From Pictodentalium vernedei (lineage: Eukaryota > Mollusca > Scaphopoda > Dentaliida > Dentaliidae): a DNA stretch of 64,000 nt. The position numbers and the translations under genes were made by a program. Positions 43,566 through 55,740 of this stretch are shown piece after piece (position 1 is the first letter of the stretch; each line of letters begins with the position of its first letter). The notes beneath the pieces are model-generated. The model was not told where the DNA came from. It ran no database searches and was given only the letters and a program-made list of their open reading frames with translations. The DNA lies in contig CM062297.1 of the NCBI GenBank assembly GCA_031216915.1, positions 531,920,971 through 531,984,970 of the forward strand. The letters run 5' to 3'.

Positions 43566-43638
43566 AGTGAAATTGTTTATTTTCTTGTTGCATGATGGGA
43601 AAAAAATTGCTACTTGAAATTTTGGTATTATGACATCT

Positions 43639-43902
43639 TAACCCTTTACCCAAAGAATCGCCACATCCACCCGCGTAATATGCAAATTCAGCAGTTGAAA
43701 AAATATTATTTTTCGAAAAATTTCAACAAAACCATATCATGTGACCCCTCTTTGGAAGGAGCACATCGAGCTCATTCCAGTGAGGGGTCACATGATATGG
43801 TTTTGTTGAATTTTTCAAAAAAAATTTAAAAACTTAATAAATAATTTTAACTTAATAAATTTTGATATTGTCTGGCAATGTCTGCATTGGGTAAAGGGTT
43901 AA
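43639..43902. mobile_element. TTAA-type (piggyBac-like) MITE, best-preserved ends
   Basis: TTAACCCTTTACCCA at the left and TGGGTAAAGGGTTAA at the right are perfect inverted ends with TTAA at both borders. TTAA is the piggyBac target, and CCCTTT-type ends are usual for that superfamily. The core is a palindrome over 43,718-43,812: ACAAAACCATATCATGTGAC, CCCTC, then its complement after GAGCTC. No coding region. Confidence 0.8.
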
Positions 43903-45240
43903 AGACCTGATAAAAAAAAAAATACCCTAAATTTTAAATTGAAAATTTTATTCCAGAACACCAACTGTATAAGTCAAATAACGAAAGCTTCAGAAAGTGT
44001 ATTTGTGAGTGCACATGGAAGTTTTAATGATTGTTTATTGCCTCAGAGTCTAGACGACTACAGTTTTCTCTGTCTGCTCTTCATTAAGGGAACAATCACA
44101 GCTAAATTCTTCTTTAGAACCAATTCTGAAAAGAGAAAAGATGCCTACGTGTAAATCAATAGTTGTAAAAGAACATTTCTTGTACACATTCTATTCTTAA
44201 TATAAAGTCTCCGCTCGACAGAAGTATGGACAGACAATGAACAGAAAGTGATCTGTTAAGTTCCCACTGACTTTGGCACGTGAGCTAAAAATGAATAAAC
44301 AAAAATTAACAAGATTACCCAACTTCTGCTGCCTTCTCCAAAATATGACCTGATTAGCTAACATTACAAAAAATACCAATAAATATATATATATGGATAA
44401 ATGCTGATGTTTTAGTGACTAAACTGACCTAAATGTGTATATAATTCCTAGATCTCCCATTTACACTTCACTGTTTAATTAATATTCCCAGAACATGACC
44501 ACTGAAACAATTGTCTTGAAAAATTAGTTTTTACACCCAAAGCATAGCTCACATGACCCACCTCATTAAAACATTGCTCAAGAATGTATTCCAACAATTG
44601 GTTATAAGATGTTTTAGATGTAAAAATTGTAAAATGATAGTACAGGGTGGAAAATTTCCTGAAAATTAATAATAGTATAGGGTCGAATAATAGTATAGGG
44701 TTGAAAATTCCAAGATGTGAGCCAGCCACTATGCTCAGAGCCATTTTTATAACACAGATGTCTGATGCTCTTGAAGTGGTGAAGGGCTAAATTACATTCG
44801 GTAATCATAATTTTCACATGGATTTGACTTGTTGCATAGATTTGACTTGTTGCAATTTACTACAGGCACTCTCCCATAAATTGCACCAAGGCAAAACAGT
44901 GATGGTACTTGGTCTTAAAGTTATGTTAGCAGTCCTTCAGAATAAAGCCCAAATATATGCTTCCAGCTCTCTACCAATTAACATTTCCATTGCATCCTGT
45001 GTTTGCTTGTACGTAACATGTACCTTACTAGTTTGTTTTGGTGAACTTCTTGAGATAAGCGGCCGCTCTGCACATTCGATTGCTAAAAATTAATAATCAC
45101 AATTTGTTGTGAATGTCCTAGTTACATTTCACCCGAGCTTCGCGCTCAGGAAATACCACTAAGCCACTCAAAACTTGTTCTGTTAAATCCTGCAAGGTTT
45201 AAATGAATGTTGAGTGAAAGCACGCAGCCACAAGACAGCG
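43903..45240. other. Intron sequence with one palindromic repeat fragment
   Basis: Only a half-palindrome near 44,850-44,895 (GCAATTTACTACAGGCACTC, CCATAAATTGC) is recognised, from the family at 8.29 and 60.9 kb. The rest is AT-rich. Confidence 0.45.
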
Positions 45241-45299
45241 ACATCAAAAGCATAAAGATGCCCACAAAGCTGCATTCAACTGAATCACTGATGAGGATT

Positions 45300-45875
45300 G
45301 TGACATCGATATATGCACTTTATACATGAATTTTGGACCGCAGCCAAAAACACTCGTTCTCGTCCCACGGTGATAACAAAGGTACCCAAGAAGTTTCGTA
45401 AAGATCGGTTCATAAATACAGACTCTAGCCTGAGCCGAATTGACATGTGTACTTACTGTGTGCAAGAAGCACTGAAAAAATCAAAGTTCATCTAATTTGC
45501 ATAATTTCTGCACGAGAAAAAAATCTGTATTATATGTGATGTATCCCTTGGTACTAAACATTCACACAAAAAATTATTCAAATCAGCGCTTTCATATGGA
45601 AGTTCTGTGCAAAAATCAGATTGCACCTAATTTTGAACAAAATGGCTGCCATCGGCCATCTTGAATTTTGGACCGGACCCAAAAACACTCGCTGTCATCC
45701 CATGGTGATACCAAAGGTACCCAAGAAGTTTTGTAAAGATCGGTTCATAAATACGGCCTCTAGCCCAAGCAGTATTGGCATTTGCACTTACAGTGCTGAA
45801 AGTAACACTAAATAAATCAAAGTTAGTCTAATTTGCATAATTTACGCACGAGAAAAAAACCTGCATTATATGTGA
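45300..45875 (-). mobile_element. Satellite-unit TIR element fragment, inverted (copy 4)
   Basis: Two units in reverse orientation, with the GCTCGGGCTAGAG-type start near 45,432 and 45,767, including CAAATTAGAC and ACCTTTGTTAT blocks. It is cut at 45,875 by a Helitron. Confidence 0.8.
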
Positions 45876-46384
45876 CTAGCGGGTGTACCAGGCATTGCTC
45901 GGGAGATGATGGTTATATCAATATACCCTCAGATATGATTGGCTCAGCCATTTTCGAAGTAGAAGGTCAAGGTCAACAAATTGAAGGTCAAGGTCACCCC
46001 GCACGGGCACCCCGATAAAGTCAAAATGATCGATGGGTCAATATACCCGCAAATATGGAATTTTAGCACGATCGGCCCAGCCGTTTTCGAAATAAAAGGT
46101 CAAGGTCACCAATTTCAAGGTCAAGGTCACCCCGCACGGGCACCCCGATAAAGTCAAAATGATCGATGGGTCAGTATACCCGCACATATGGAATTTTAGC
46201 CCGATTGGTCCACCCGTTTTCGAAGTAAAAGGTCAAGGTCATCAATTTCAAGGTCATCAAGGTCAAGGCCACCCCCACACATGCACAGCACCCACCCCAT
46301 GTTACTCGCAGGGACGAATTACCCCCGTGTACAAAATTTGAGATCGATCGGTCGAGAAACGGAGGATCACCCGGAACAAAGATA
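45876..46384 (-). mobile_element. Non-autonomous Helitron, copy 2
   Basis: Read on the minus strand it ends ACCCGCTAG next to T, and the insertion splits the satellite at A/T (GTGA|TGTATCC). Internal GACCTTGACCTT units, CGATCATTTTGACTTTATCG and a TGTACACGGGGGTAATTC block match copy 1. The 5' end is abutted by a SINE tail and may be shortened. Confidence 0.72.
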
Positions 46385-46745
46385 GAGTGATTTATTATAT
46401 TTATTTATTTATTGGTGTTTGAGGTCACATCTTTATGCACAATGGCTAATCATGACCATGACAGTTTTATGGGTGGAGGAAGCCGGAGTAACCAGAATCA
46501 GAGAGAACCACAGAGCAACACGAACAACTGTCAGCTCCCCAACATACTAACTCCACACAAGCAGGGTTAGCATTGGTTGAAGACAAGTGCACCAACGACG
46601 TGCAGTATGCCTTAGTGCACAGCGTCCGCGTGGCCAATGGAGATGAAGTGTCTTGCCTAAGGACACAACGCGGTGGGATTCGAACTGAGGGCCTCTCGGC
46701 TTGCAGCCTGCACCTCCACCTACTGAGCCACTGAGACGGAAGGAA
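46385..46745 (-). mobile_element. tRNA-derived SINE, well preserved head
   Basis: On the minus strand the A box reads TGGCTCAGTAGG (about 46,719-46,730) and the B box GTTCGAATCCC (46,674-46,684), both close to RNA polymerase III consensus. The body has GTGTCCTTAGGCAAGACAC, TGTGTGGAGTTAGTATGTTG and ACTCCGGCTTCCTCCACC. The tail is CCAATAAATAAATAAATAT. It would be transcribed by Pol III and moved by a partner LINE. Confidence 0.85.
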
Positions 46746-46784
46746 TGGGTTTACATTTTTCGCATGTTATTTAAAATTGTGCTT

Positions 46785-46803
46785 TGGGGGGGGGGGGGGG
46801 GGG
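46785..46803 (+). repeat. G-tract
   Basis: About 19 consecutive G. Confidence 0.8.
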
Positions 46804-46894
46804 ATTTCGCTTATCAATTTCATTGTATTCATGTGCTACTGATCCGATTTATTTCAAAATATAAAATAAGTAAAAATATTAAATATTAAATTAA

Positions 46895-47108
46895 AGACTC
46901 AAAATCGTAATCTTCGACGAATCATCCAAAGAACAACGGAAATTAGCGACGAATAGTCCATTGGAGATTCGTCGGCAATTTCCGTTCACGACGAATCGTC
47001 CAGATTCTACAACGAATGTGCAATCACGATGAATCGACAGGCAACGGACGATGATAGACGCCACGTGATGAGAAAAGCTCACATGGCCTTTTAGGCTAGG
47101 TGAGCTAA
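46895..47108 (-). repeat. Dispersed 'AGCTCACCTAGCC' repeat fragment
   Basis: On the minus strand it starts TTAGCTCACCTAGCCTAAAA, then GTGAGCTTTTCTCATCACGT. Four GACGAATC-like blocks follow on plus. This opening is frequent in bivalve and gastropod genomic sequence and is one reason for the lophotrochozoan guess. Confidence 0.5.
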
Positions 47109-48300
47109 CAAGTAAAATCAAAACATTCTAATTTCTGTTTGGCCAACTTTAAATTTGGGCCCCACATTGCCACACAAGTTACAACAACAAGCAGCAATGG
47201 AGGTATCGTGACACGATTTGTGTACATTTGCGTAAATTGGGGAATGGGTATTGAACTTAGGGCTGTTAACAACAGGCAATCGTGAACTTGCAAAATGCAC
47301 TTTAGGAAATCAACATTCACTTTTCAAATTCAGGAAAGCCTTGCACCGACACATGCGCACAAATGCCACAACGTAACATTGAATGTTGATGACAAACAAA
47401 CCGTGCTGTGGTTCACAAGAGTTCCAACACTTAATTACATTAAAATTTAATTTAATTTCAAATTCAGTTTATCAAACTAAAACGGAAATATAAGGCTTCG
47501 AAAATTGCTAGTTTTCGTACTCACCAGATGTTTGTTATTATTCCACGTTGTGAACATCCACTTCCAAAATCGACTGGACGCTGGTATTTTTCGAAACTCC
47601 AACTTTGCAGACGTCAGTTCTTCACTTCAGCCAGCCCAAGTTCAGGAACATGCATGGTGTATTGTTTTTCATATGACGATTTTCTTCACACAATCGTAAT
47701 ATTAATATGTTGGTCCTCATTCCGACGTAGTTGGTCAAAGCTCTTCATGTTGAGATCGAAAATTACTCCGGATAAGACAAAAAAGAATATTTTTAACCAA
47801 CGCAAAATCAACACCATTCAAGGTCAAAGAGTTTTCAGAAATGAGGTAAATTTAACGTCATGAAACGTCACAAATTGCACGCGCGTGCATTTCGAAACAA
47901 GATTTGTTTGTTGTGTTTGAGAACAAGAGTCGCTGCAAGTGGGATTGTGGGCCTAGTATTTGTACAGAATGAAAGGCAGTACCCATTCATTTTACAAGAT
48001 TATGGGCACAGCAGGCTTTGACTTGGGCCAATTATGCCCAAGCTCTATTTAGCATCTAATCTGTAGCCCAACTTCCTTCGTTTGATGCACATTGTCATTG
48101 GTCTACAGACCACGCTGTCTTTTCATTCGAAACAAGTCAAAATCAATTTCCGAAGCCTGAAATCACCAACGTCATGTTCTTTTGTGTGTATGAGCCCCCA
48201 CCCCCTCCCGGGAAGTATAAGTTGAGTGTTTTATCCCCAACAAAAAGCATTCAGTTCAATAGTCTTCAGGTTTATAAATATAGGTTTTTTAATTTTATTG
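47109..48300. other. Unannotated intron sequence
   Basis: Looks single-copy and somewhat richer in CpG between 47.5 and 47.9 kb. An open frame of 111 codons at 47,528 has no recognisable domain and no supporting splice or start context, so it is not called. Confidence 0.45.
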
Positions 48301-49110
48301 GAACGTAGCCCCACTAAGGGTGGGGGGGGGGGGGGGGGGGGGGGGGTGGACCACCAAAAAAAAAAAAAAATGAAATCAGAAGGCATTTTCAGAGCCTCTG
48401 GAATTACAATTTTGCTGGTAGTGGTAACAACATCTCCATCGGATGCTTGTTCTGCCTAGGCTGAAATCCGCTGGAGGAGCAGGATGGGAGGGGGGGGGGG
48501 GGGGGTATAAGCCTACCATCAGCTGAACTTCTCAGGTCTAATTAATAGACCAATACGTGTACATAAGCCTACTCATTCGGCAGTGATTGACCCCAATGGT
48601 CAGACATGGCGTACCATAGGCCTTTAGCCTTCCATTTTATGGGTGCAGCAGATTCTCTGGGGCAACACTATAGTTCCCCCACCCCTTCAATTTACAAGGC
48701 AATCATTTGGGCCTATATTTTGTGGGCTAATTGGTTGTCTGTATAGGTAGTGTGTGTGTGTGTGTGTGTGTGTGGTCTACGTAACGGCAAAAAATGAATA
48801 AAAAAGTTTAGAACTCTAAAAAAGGTTTAGGCCTAAATAGCCTATGTACTGAGGATAGATAATCTGTGCAAACCATGTACTCTGTCTTTACCCTTGCATT
48901 GAAATAAAATATAGGTTTATTTTTTCAGCCGGCTGGCCGAAGCGAGCGTCACCATAAAAAATACCACTGCTCACATCATGCAGAATGCAAGGGAGTTCAA
49001 AAGGCGAGATATGGGAGATAGTGGCATAGATTCAAGGGTGTGCGTGGCGCTAGCACCCCCCCCCCCCCCCCCCCCCCCCCCCCACCTCAAAAAAAAAAAA
49101 AAAATGAATT
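48300..49110. repeat. Simple repeats: G-tracts, GT repeat, C-tract
   Basis: G-rich runs at about 48,320-48,346 and 48,489-48,505, a GT dinucleotide run at about 48,749-48,773, a run of about 28 C at 49,055-49,083 and adjacent A-tracts. Several TAGGCCTA-like words are present. Confidence 0.75.
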
Positions 49111-49985
49111 GAAAAAACATGTCAAATCATTTTCGTTTCAAAGTTTTTTTTTGTTGGTGAAACTGTTCAAAATAAAACAAGAATTATTTATTGTTGGCCA
49201 AAACATGCACATGTTACACTCAGAAAAGTGGGAAGACGAGAGTGTTGTCACCTGAGCACGGTTAACCCCCCAACCCCAACTAATGAATTTTGGTCTCCAA
49301 AGTTCTGGGTTTGAGGGGCGCCTCTTCTCATTCACGAATTTCATGCAAAGCACCATCCCATGCGCTTAGCGGCGAGTTGATGCACACACATGATGAGGGG
49401 TAGGTCAATCCCCACTCTGGGCTTAGCGGGAAAAAAAATAATTTGGGCTGGCAGGAGACCCTCACAGACTAAGCTATAAACCTATGCCTATAATGCATGG
49501 GATAAACTACAGTGTGCTTGGAAGTTATATGCTGCGTTATCTGCAATAACATGCACATAGGCCTACACACACACCCTGTACTCCCGACGTGGGTGTCCAT
49601 GCATTATCGTGGGCACCACCATGTCCCCTGCATTGTATTTTTTTTTTGTGAAAAGTTCAAGTTACAAAAATAGGGATTGTGCCTGGAGCCACTGGTGCAT
49701 TTTCATTTGGAAATGTACTGCACCAATTTCTCATTTTCTCTGTGCATGTTTCATGTCAACTGGTGAACTGGACATTCTTCAACGATGTCAGCCATTAGGC
49801 TTATCAACTTATTCAAAATTGCAGCGCCCGTTGACTTGGGGAAGCTTGCACGCGTTCACTCATGCACTGTAGGCCTAGTGGATAGTATATTCTCTACAGG
49901 CCCGCATGTGGTTTATGAAATGGTTTCATGCGAAAATAGCCTACATTTCGTCGAATGTAAAAGAATTGCCCCATATATCTGCTTT
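49111..49985. other. Unannotated intron sequence
   Basis: No recognised repeat or exon. TAGGCCTA-like words continue. Confidence 0.4.
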
Positions 49986-49999
49986 AAGGTTGACTTGAT

Positions 50000-50360
50000 T
50001 GGTCGACTATATGTTGACGACGCTAGATGTTGTCGACGCTGATAGGCCTGTAGCCCAATGTTGTTTGGATTTCCGTGCCGACAGTAGAAGGAGAGAGATG
50101 AAACGTCCCTGTTTGGTGGCCCATGCTGGGGACCCTGGATGTAACGTCATATCACGAGACCCAGTTACGTCATGTTTTGATGATGGTCGCCCACGTGAGT
50201 TGCCATCTTGTGACGTCATGATCCCCATAGTGACGAGTGTTCTTCGTTCGCAAGTGCAATGCGTGTTAAGGCGATACGTGCTCCGTCAGCCATTTTGTAT
50301 CCTGGGGTCGTCATCTTTGTTTCTACGGCAGCATGTACTTGGCATGTAACCCATAGGCAC
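50000..50360. promoter_or_regulatory. CpG-rich patch with three CRE-like sites and an E-box
   Basis: TAACGTCA (50,142-50,149), TTACGTCA (50,165-50,172) and a perfect TGACGTCA (50,211-50,218) lie within 80 bases, with CACGTG at 50,192-50,197. CpG is much denser than in the surrounding intron. This could be an intronic enhancer, an alternative promoter or part of an unrecognised mobile element. No transcription start is shown by the sequence. Confidence 0.35.
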
Positions 50361-50375
50361 GCAGCAGGGCAGATG

Positions 50376-50394
50376 AGGGGGGGGGGGGGGGGCG
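50376..50394 (+). repeat. G-tract
   Basis: A run of about 16 G. Confidence 0.75.
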
Positions 50395-50639
50395 TAGGGT
50401 ATGTTGGATTAATTAGGAGTAAATCTAATTACCACAAACAACCCGACAATCTGTCTCCAAATCACCTAAAACAGTCTAAAATCACCGAAACGGGACTTGG
50501 CAAATCCACTATCCATATAAAAGTACAACATAGTGCTATAGAACCTTGATGTCTCCTGGGGTTTGTGCGACTGAACCAGAATGCGTCTAATTACCGCAAA
50601 CAACCGATTCGGAGTCTTTCAGAATCCTCTGCTTCACCC

Positions 50640-52260
50640 TATAAGCTATGATACAGTTAGGTCCTATTCAACCCTTTTCATTTGTTCTGGAGTATACTAT
50701 AGCCTTTAAGGAGCATCATCCGTTTTGCTGTCGAAATATTTTTTCTATGTGTTATGGCCCTTTAAATATACAAAATAGCCGAATATTTATTTCAATGAAA
50801 GTTGGAATGAAGATTTTTTATGGGAAAGGTTTTCAAATAAGTCATGTCCCTGCAGTGAAACAAAGAAAATAGGCCTGCATGTAATCACCTCCCCACATGC
50901 CGCATTATGTCTGTTTTCTAACTCTTTTGTGGGTGGTCCAATTGTCACTAGACTCGGGTGTTTTGGGCCTTTCTGATGTGTCGGTTTGAAGGTGAGGGTA
51001 AAGTAATTGCTCTAAAACAAAGACAATAATTTCACATCTCCCATCTCAATGGTCTGATTGACACAAACTGTTGATAACGGGTGTACATGGATCTCACAAT
51101 TTCTGCTGGGTTTTATTTCTCTTGATGTAAAACAAAGACAATAAACATCTCGCGCTTGAATGCCTGCTGTTGAAAATATGGCCACCTTTTTGTCTGTTTG
51201 CCTTGTATCTTAGGTTTGGGCTATAGGATCTCAATGAAATTCGGAATGAAGATTGTTTATGGGAAAGGTTTTCAAATGAGTCATGTCCCTGCAGTGGAAC
51301 AAAGAAAATACATGCAAATAACCTCCCCACATCGCCACATGTTGTATATGTCCTTGTTCCCTGTCTCTCATGCGGATGGTCCAGTTGTCCCTAGACTTCC
51401 GTAACAAATGTTTCTGGACTTTACAATTACTTCTGTGGGGTGGGGATTAATTTTGTGCTGTAAAACAAAGACAATAATTTCACATCTCCCATGTTGATGG
51501 TCAAATTGAAACCAACTATCAGTAACAGGTATACCTGGATCTCACAATTTCTACTGGGTTGGATTTTTACCTGCTGGAAAACAAATACAATAAACCCTCA
51601 ATGTGTGTATGCCTAGTGTTGAAATTATGTCTATCTTTTTGTCTGTTTGCATTGTATATCAGGTTTGGATTATCAGATCCCGAAATTTGGAATGAAGATT
51701 GTTCATGGGAAAGGCTTTCAAATGAGTCTCTAATAATATTTCTTACATTTAATTTTCACACTTATCCCCCTTTTGAACTTCAAAAATTTGCTGTTTGCCT
51801 TGTAAATTAGCCAATTTTCTGTCTGTTCGCGTCGAATCTCAGGTTTGGGTCATCAGATTTCATTGAAATTTAGTTTATGGGAAAGTCTTTCAATTGTCGT
51901 TTCCCTGCAGTAAAACAAAGAAACTACATGCAAATCACCTCCTGACAAGTGTCACTTTGCCTGTACTCTATCTTTCATGTGGATGGTCTGATCGTCACTA
52001 GATTTCAGTAACAGGTGTTTCTGGCATTCACAATAAAATTACCTCTCAGGATGGGGGTAAGGGTTGGGGTAGAGAGTAATGGCGGGGGATAGAGATTGGG
52101 TACATTAATTTTTGCTGTAAAACAAAGACAATAATTTTGCTGTTCCCCTTGTGAAATAGCCATTTTTTCTGTTTGCCACATATCTCTGGTTTGGGCTATT
52201 GCATCTCAATGAAATTTGGAATGATGATTGTTTATGGGAAGATGGTTTATCACAGTACCA
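50640..52260 (+). repeat. Diverged tandem repeat, ~440-bp units
   Basis: GGAATGAAGATTxTTTATGGGAA, AGTCATGTCCCTGCAGTG, AAACAAAGA and CACCTCCCCACAT blocks recur near 50,790, 51,235, 51,690, 51,870 and 52,215 with variable spacing. TTTGTCTGTTTGCCTTGTAT also recurs. Noncoding. Confidence 0.6.
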
Positions 52261-52475
52261 TGGTTTATTTCTTCTCTTTCTATTGTTTGGCGGTACGCAC
52301 GGTGAGGGTATGCACCAGGGCATGGCCCACCTCTTGTTGTATTTAGCTTTTCTGGCTTCTTCAGGTGAGTCCTGAACCTATATATTCCAGGTCTTATTAT
52401 GTCCCCGACTGATCTAGTTGGAGTGGGTATCTAGTGGAGAGCTGTATCCATCCGATCATTCGTACGTACCGTACC

Positions 52476-54234
52476 GACCCGTCAGTAAGCCCAGGGGGCA
52501 CGTGAAAAAAATCGTTAGAAAAATTGGGGGTGGGCTTATTTATGGAGAAAACCAAGTGTACGATGTTCAGTAGGAGGTCAATTTGAGTGACTGATCACCC
52601 CGTTTGTTTGGGGTAATGTTATTTGTGAAAGAAATAAAATAAAAATGCACATACATTTCTGAGTTGTTTATTTCTTTGTTTCAGATCCACTATTCCATTT
52701 GTTTAAAAATAAAAATTAACGGAGAAAATGACAAAAATAATATTTACAAATCGGGACAAAATAAGCTGAAACTGACGAAAACACACGTGATTGATTTAGA
52801 ACTATTTTTTAGGCTGACTCGGTGTCAGTGAATGATATTGTTGACTTTTCGAGGGTAAAATATAAAATAAAATATATTTTATAATTCTAGTACTGATACG
52901 TTTATCAGTGCTGGAAATATAAAATGTATTTTATTTCATGGATCATGTTTCAAAATTATGACAACTTGATGCGTAACCATGAATACATGTACCGGGAAAT
53001 GAAACTAAGTGAAAGATTGGAAATCACGTGGTAGCTATTTCTATTTTTAAAATTATAAACAAACGCTTGCGAAAGACTGAAAACATTGAACAACTGTGGT
53101 AATTTCGTCCATGCTTGAGTCATTAAAACCCCTAAAAACTGAATGATTAAAGATAAATAATACAGAATTCCTTTAACACAACCAAGGGATACTTTATTAT
53201 TTTCCTTAAAAAATCAGTCATTTTAAATTTATCAAAATCCCGGTTCCACAGGCGAATTTGTTTGAGGTCCACATTAAATTGTTTGGAAGTTTTAGCTTGA
53301 TTTTCACCATTCTGACGATGTCATTCAATTACTTTAATTTTTGTTTCCAGTGTATAGCGATTACGTATGGACGACATGATTCATAAACAACAACTAATTT
53401 ACTTATGACTTTGGAAGGCTGATAACCATATTTATTTACAAACCTGTCTCTTCTGTACACAGTATCAAAGACCACAAAACTTTCTGATCTTTATTTCAAG
53501 TCGCACTGTTACACAAACACTCGCAACATGAAACGTAAATAAAAGCACATGGGCGTGCTTTTAAAAAAAACAAGCTATATTTAATCGGTCCGCCGTGGTG
53601 TGAATTGAGACTCCCCATTGTTAATACAAAAATGGCTTCACATGTATGCTGTTTTCAAACAGCTTTTCAATTCATATTTGGCAAAGTGGATATTAAAATG
53701 AAGGTACGAAGTTATATTTCTTTTTTTGAAGTGCCTTTTTAATATGACTGCTTCAGATAACTAAACAACTCATTTTCCAACAATTAAAAACCCGATACCT
53801 GGGTGGCCATTCCGTCTGGAATAATTAATTATGAACTGGGAATTTCCCATTCATTTCTAAATATAAAGGATCAGAGCAGAGTGGATAAATAAAATTGACA
53901 ACACAAAATATGTTTTGGGACTTTTAATCCAGCTGCAATGAAAAAATAAAGCAACACATCGATATGATTATAAAATTTTATTTAGGGCGCAATGTTATTG
54001 TGGTAAATGAATAAAACGAAAATATCAACAAAATAATTAACATTTTATTTTGATTGGTAACTTGGGAAATCCCCGTTGTTGGTTCAACTTACCAGTTCAT
54101 GTTTCACATATGTACCTGAAAAATAATCTCGGAAAATCTGTGGTGGGCTTATTTTGGGGTGTCTTCCAATTAAGTATGTTTTTCTGAAAGTTGGGGGGTG
54201 GGCTTATCCACGGAAGTGGGCTAACTGAAGGGTC
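52476..54234. mobile_element. 1.76-kb non-autonomous DNA transposon
   Basis: The ends match as an inverted repeat of 18 bases, GACCCKTCAGTWAGCCCA, with two differences. GGGGGTGGGCTTAT lies near both ends. The interior is very AT-rich with no open frame of note. The superfamily is not decided, because the target duplication is unclear. Confidence 0.6.
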
Positions 54235-55740
54235 TGTATGTTTGTAATGTTTGTTGCATACATTACGTAGTTCATAACCAAATGTGTCCGTCCAACATAC
54301 ATGCTGCTCTAGCACTGTCATTATTTGGCGAATTCAAATAACTTTTGCCATGATTATACCTCAAAATGAGAGAACAGATCCTACAAGAGAATTAATATCT
54401 TCACATAAGATTTACAGAGTTATTTGCCCTTGTTAACTAAGGGGATGACTGAAAAAAATGTGTCCGTCCAACATATTTGCTGCTCTAGCTCTGTCAACAT
54501 ATGTGGGATTTAAATAATTTTTGTCATGCTTGTACTTCAACATTGGGGAACGGACTCTACATCAGAATTAAAATCTTCGAATAAACATTTACTGAGTTAT
54601 TCTCCCTTGTTTAACTTAGGGGATGATTGAAATATGTCTTCACACTCATTTCTGGGCAATAATTTTTGTCCTGTTGGTCACACGATGCCGATACTTCACA
54701 GATAGGTTAATGGGACAATGTTTTGCATTGATTTTGGGATCTGTAGGTCAAAGGTCAAGATCACTGTTGCTATAAATAGATTTTGGGTTTCTGTGCAGTA
54801 ACCAGTTTCCTTTTGCGTACAATGCTATAAGTTCATATTTGGATTGCATATGAGGTATCGATGGTTGGGATTACATTTGGTATCAATTGTTCAAATGTCA
54901 AGGTCACTGTTACTATAAATAGATTTTTGTTTTCCCTGCAATAACTTTAGTTTCCTTCTACGTACAATGCTATGACATCACACGGATTATCTATGAGGTA
55001 TCAATCATTGGGATAATGTTTTGCTATGCTTGTACCTCAACCTGGGGGAATGGAGCATACGGCAGAATATTTTTCTGTAAACATTTACAGAGTTATTTGC
55101 CCTTGTTTAACTTATAATAAAAATATTCTGTAAATCTTGGTTACAGCAAAACTTGAACAAAAGTTAACAGATTTCAATTCTTTTTGGTATATGTCTCTAT
55201 AGTAACAATGTCTACATCAAGTTCGATGACCAGAGATATCTGATGAAAATTATGTGAGTTACTGCCCTTTGTTCACAAAAAAATATTGTGTAATGCATGT
55301 TTATAACTTAAACAATAGTAAGCAAGTTTCAATTCTTTTCGGTAAATGTCTCTATGGCAACAATATCTATGTCAAGTTCGATGACCACCGATATCCAGTG
55401 GAAACTATTGGAGTTATTGCCCTTTGTTTAATAAAAAAATATAGTGCAATGCTTGTTCATGGCACAACTAACAATAAAAACTTGATTTCATTTCTTTTCG
55501 GTATATGTCTCTGTAACAACGTCTATCAAGTTCAATGACCAACAATATTCGATGAAAATTATGAGAGTTATTGCCCTTGTTTGAAAAATATTGTGTAATG
55601 TTTATTTATGGAATAACTTCAACATTAGTAACCAAATATCAATTTTTTTGGTATATACCTGTTTGGGAACAATGTCTACCTTAAGTTCGATGACCACAAT
55701 TATCCAATGAGAATTGTCGGAGTTACTGCTCACTCCCCAC
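54235..55740 (+). repeat. Diverged tandem repeat (GTTATTGCCCTTGTTTAA units)
   Basis: AGTTATTTGCCCTTGTTTAA-like blocks recur about every 150-200 bases (54,418; 54,595; 55,090; 55,258; 55,414; 55,567). In the first part they alternate with a TGTCCGTCCAACATA block (54,285; 54,461), and in the second with AAGTTCGATGACCA (55,219; 55,375; 55,683). No coding region. Confidence 0.6.

Noticed and set aside
47528-47863. 111-codon frame in unique-looking DNA
   Set aside because: No domain, no convincing splice or start context, and typical length for chance in this composition.
50259-50549. Frames of 96 and 116 codons over the CpG-rich patch
   Set aside because: They overlap in different frames, contain a G-tract encoded poly-Gly, and have no recognisable domain.
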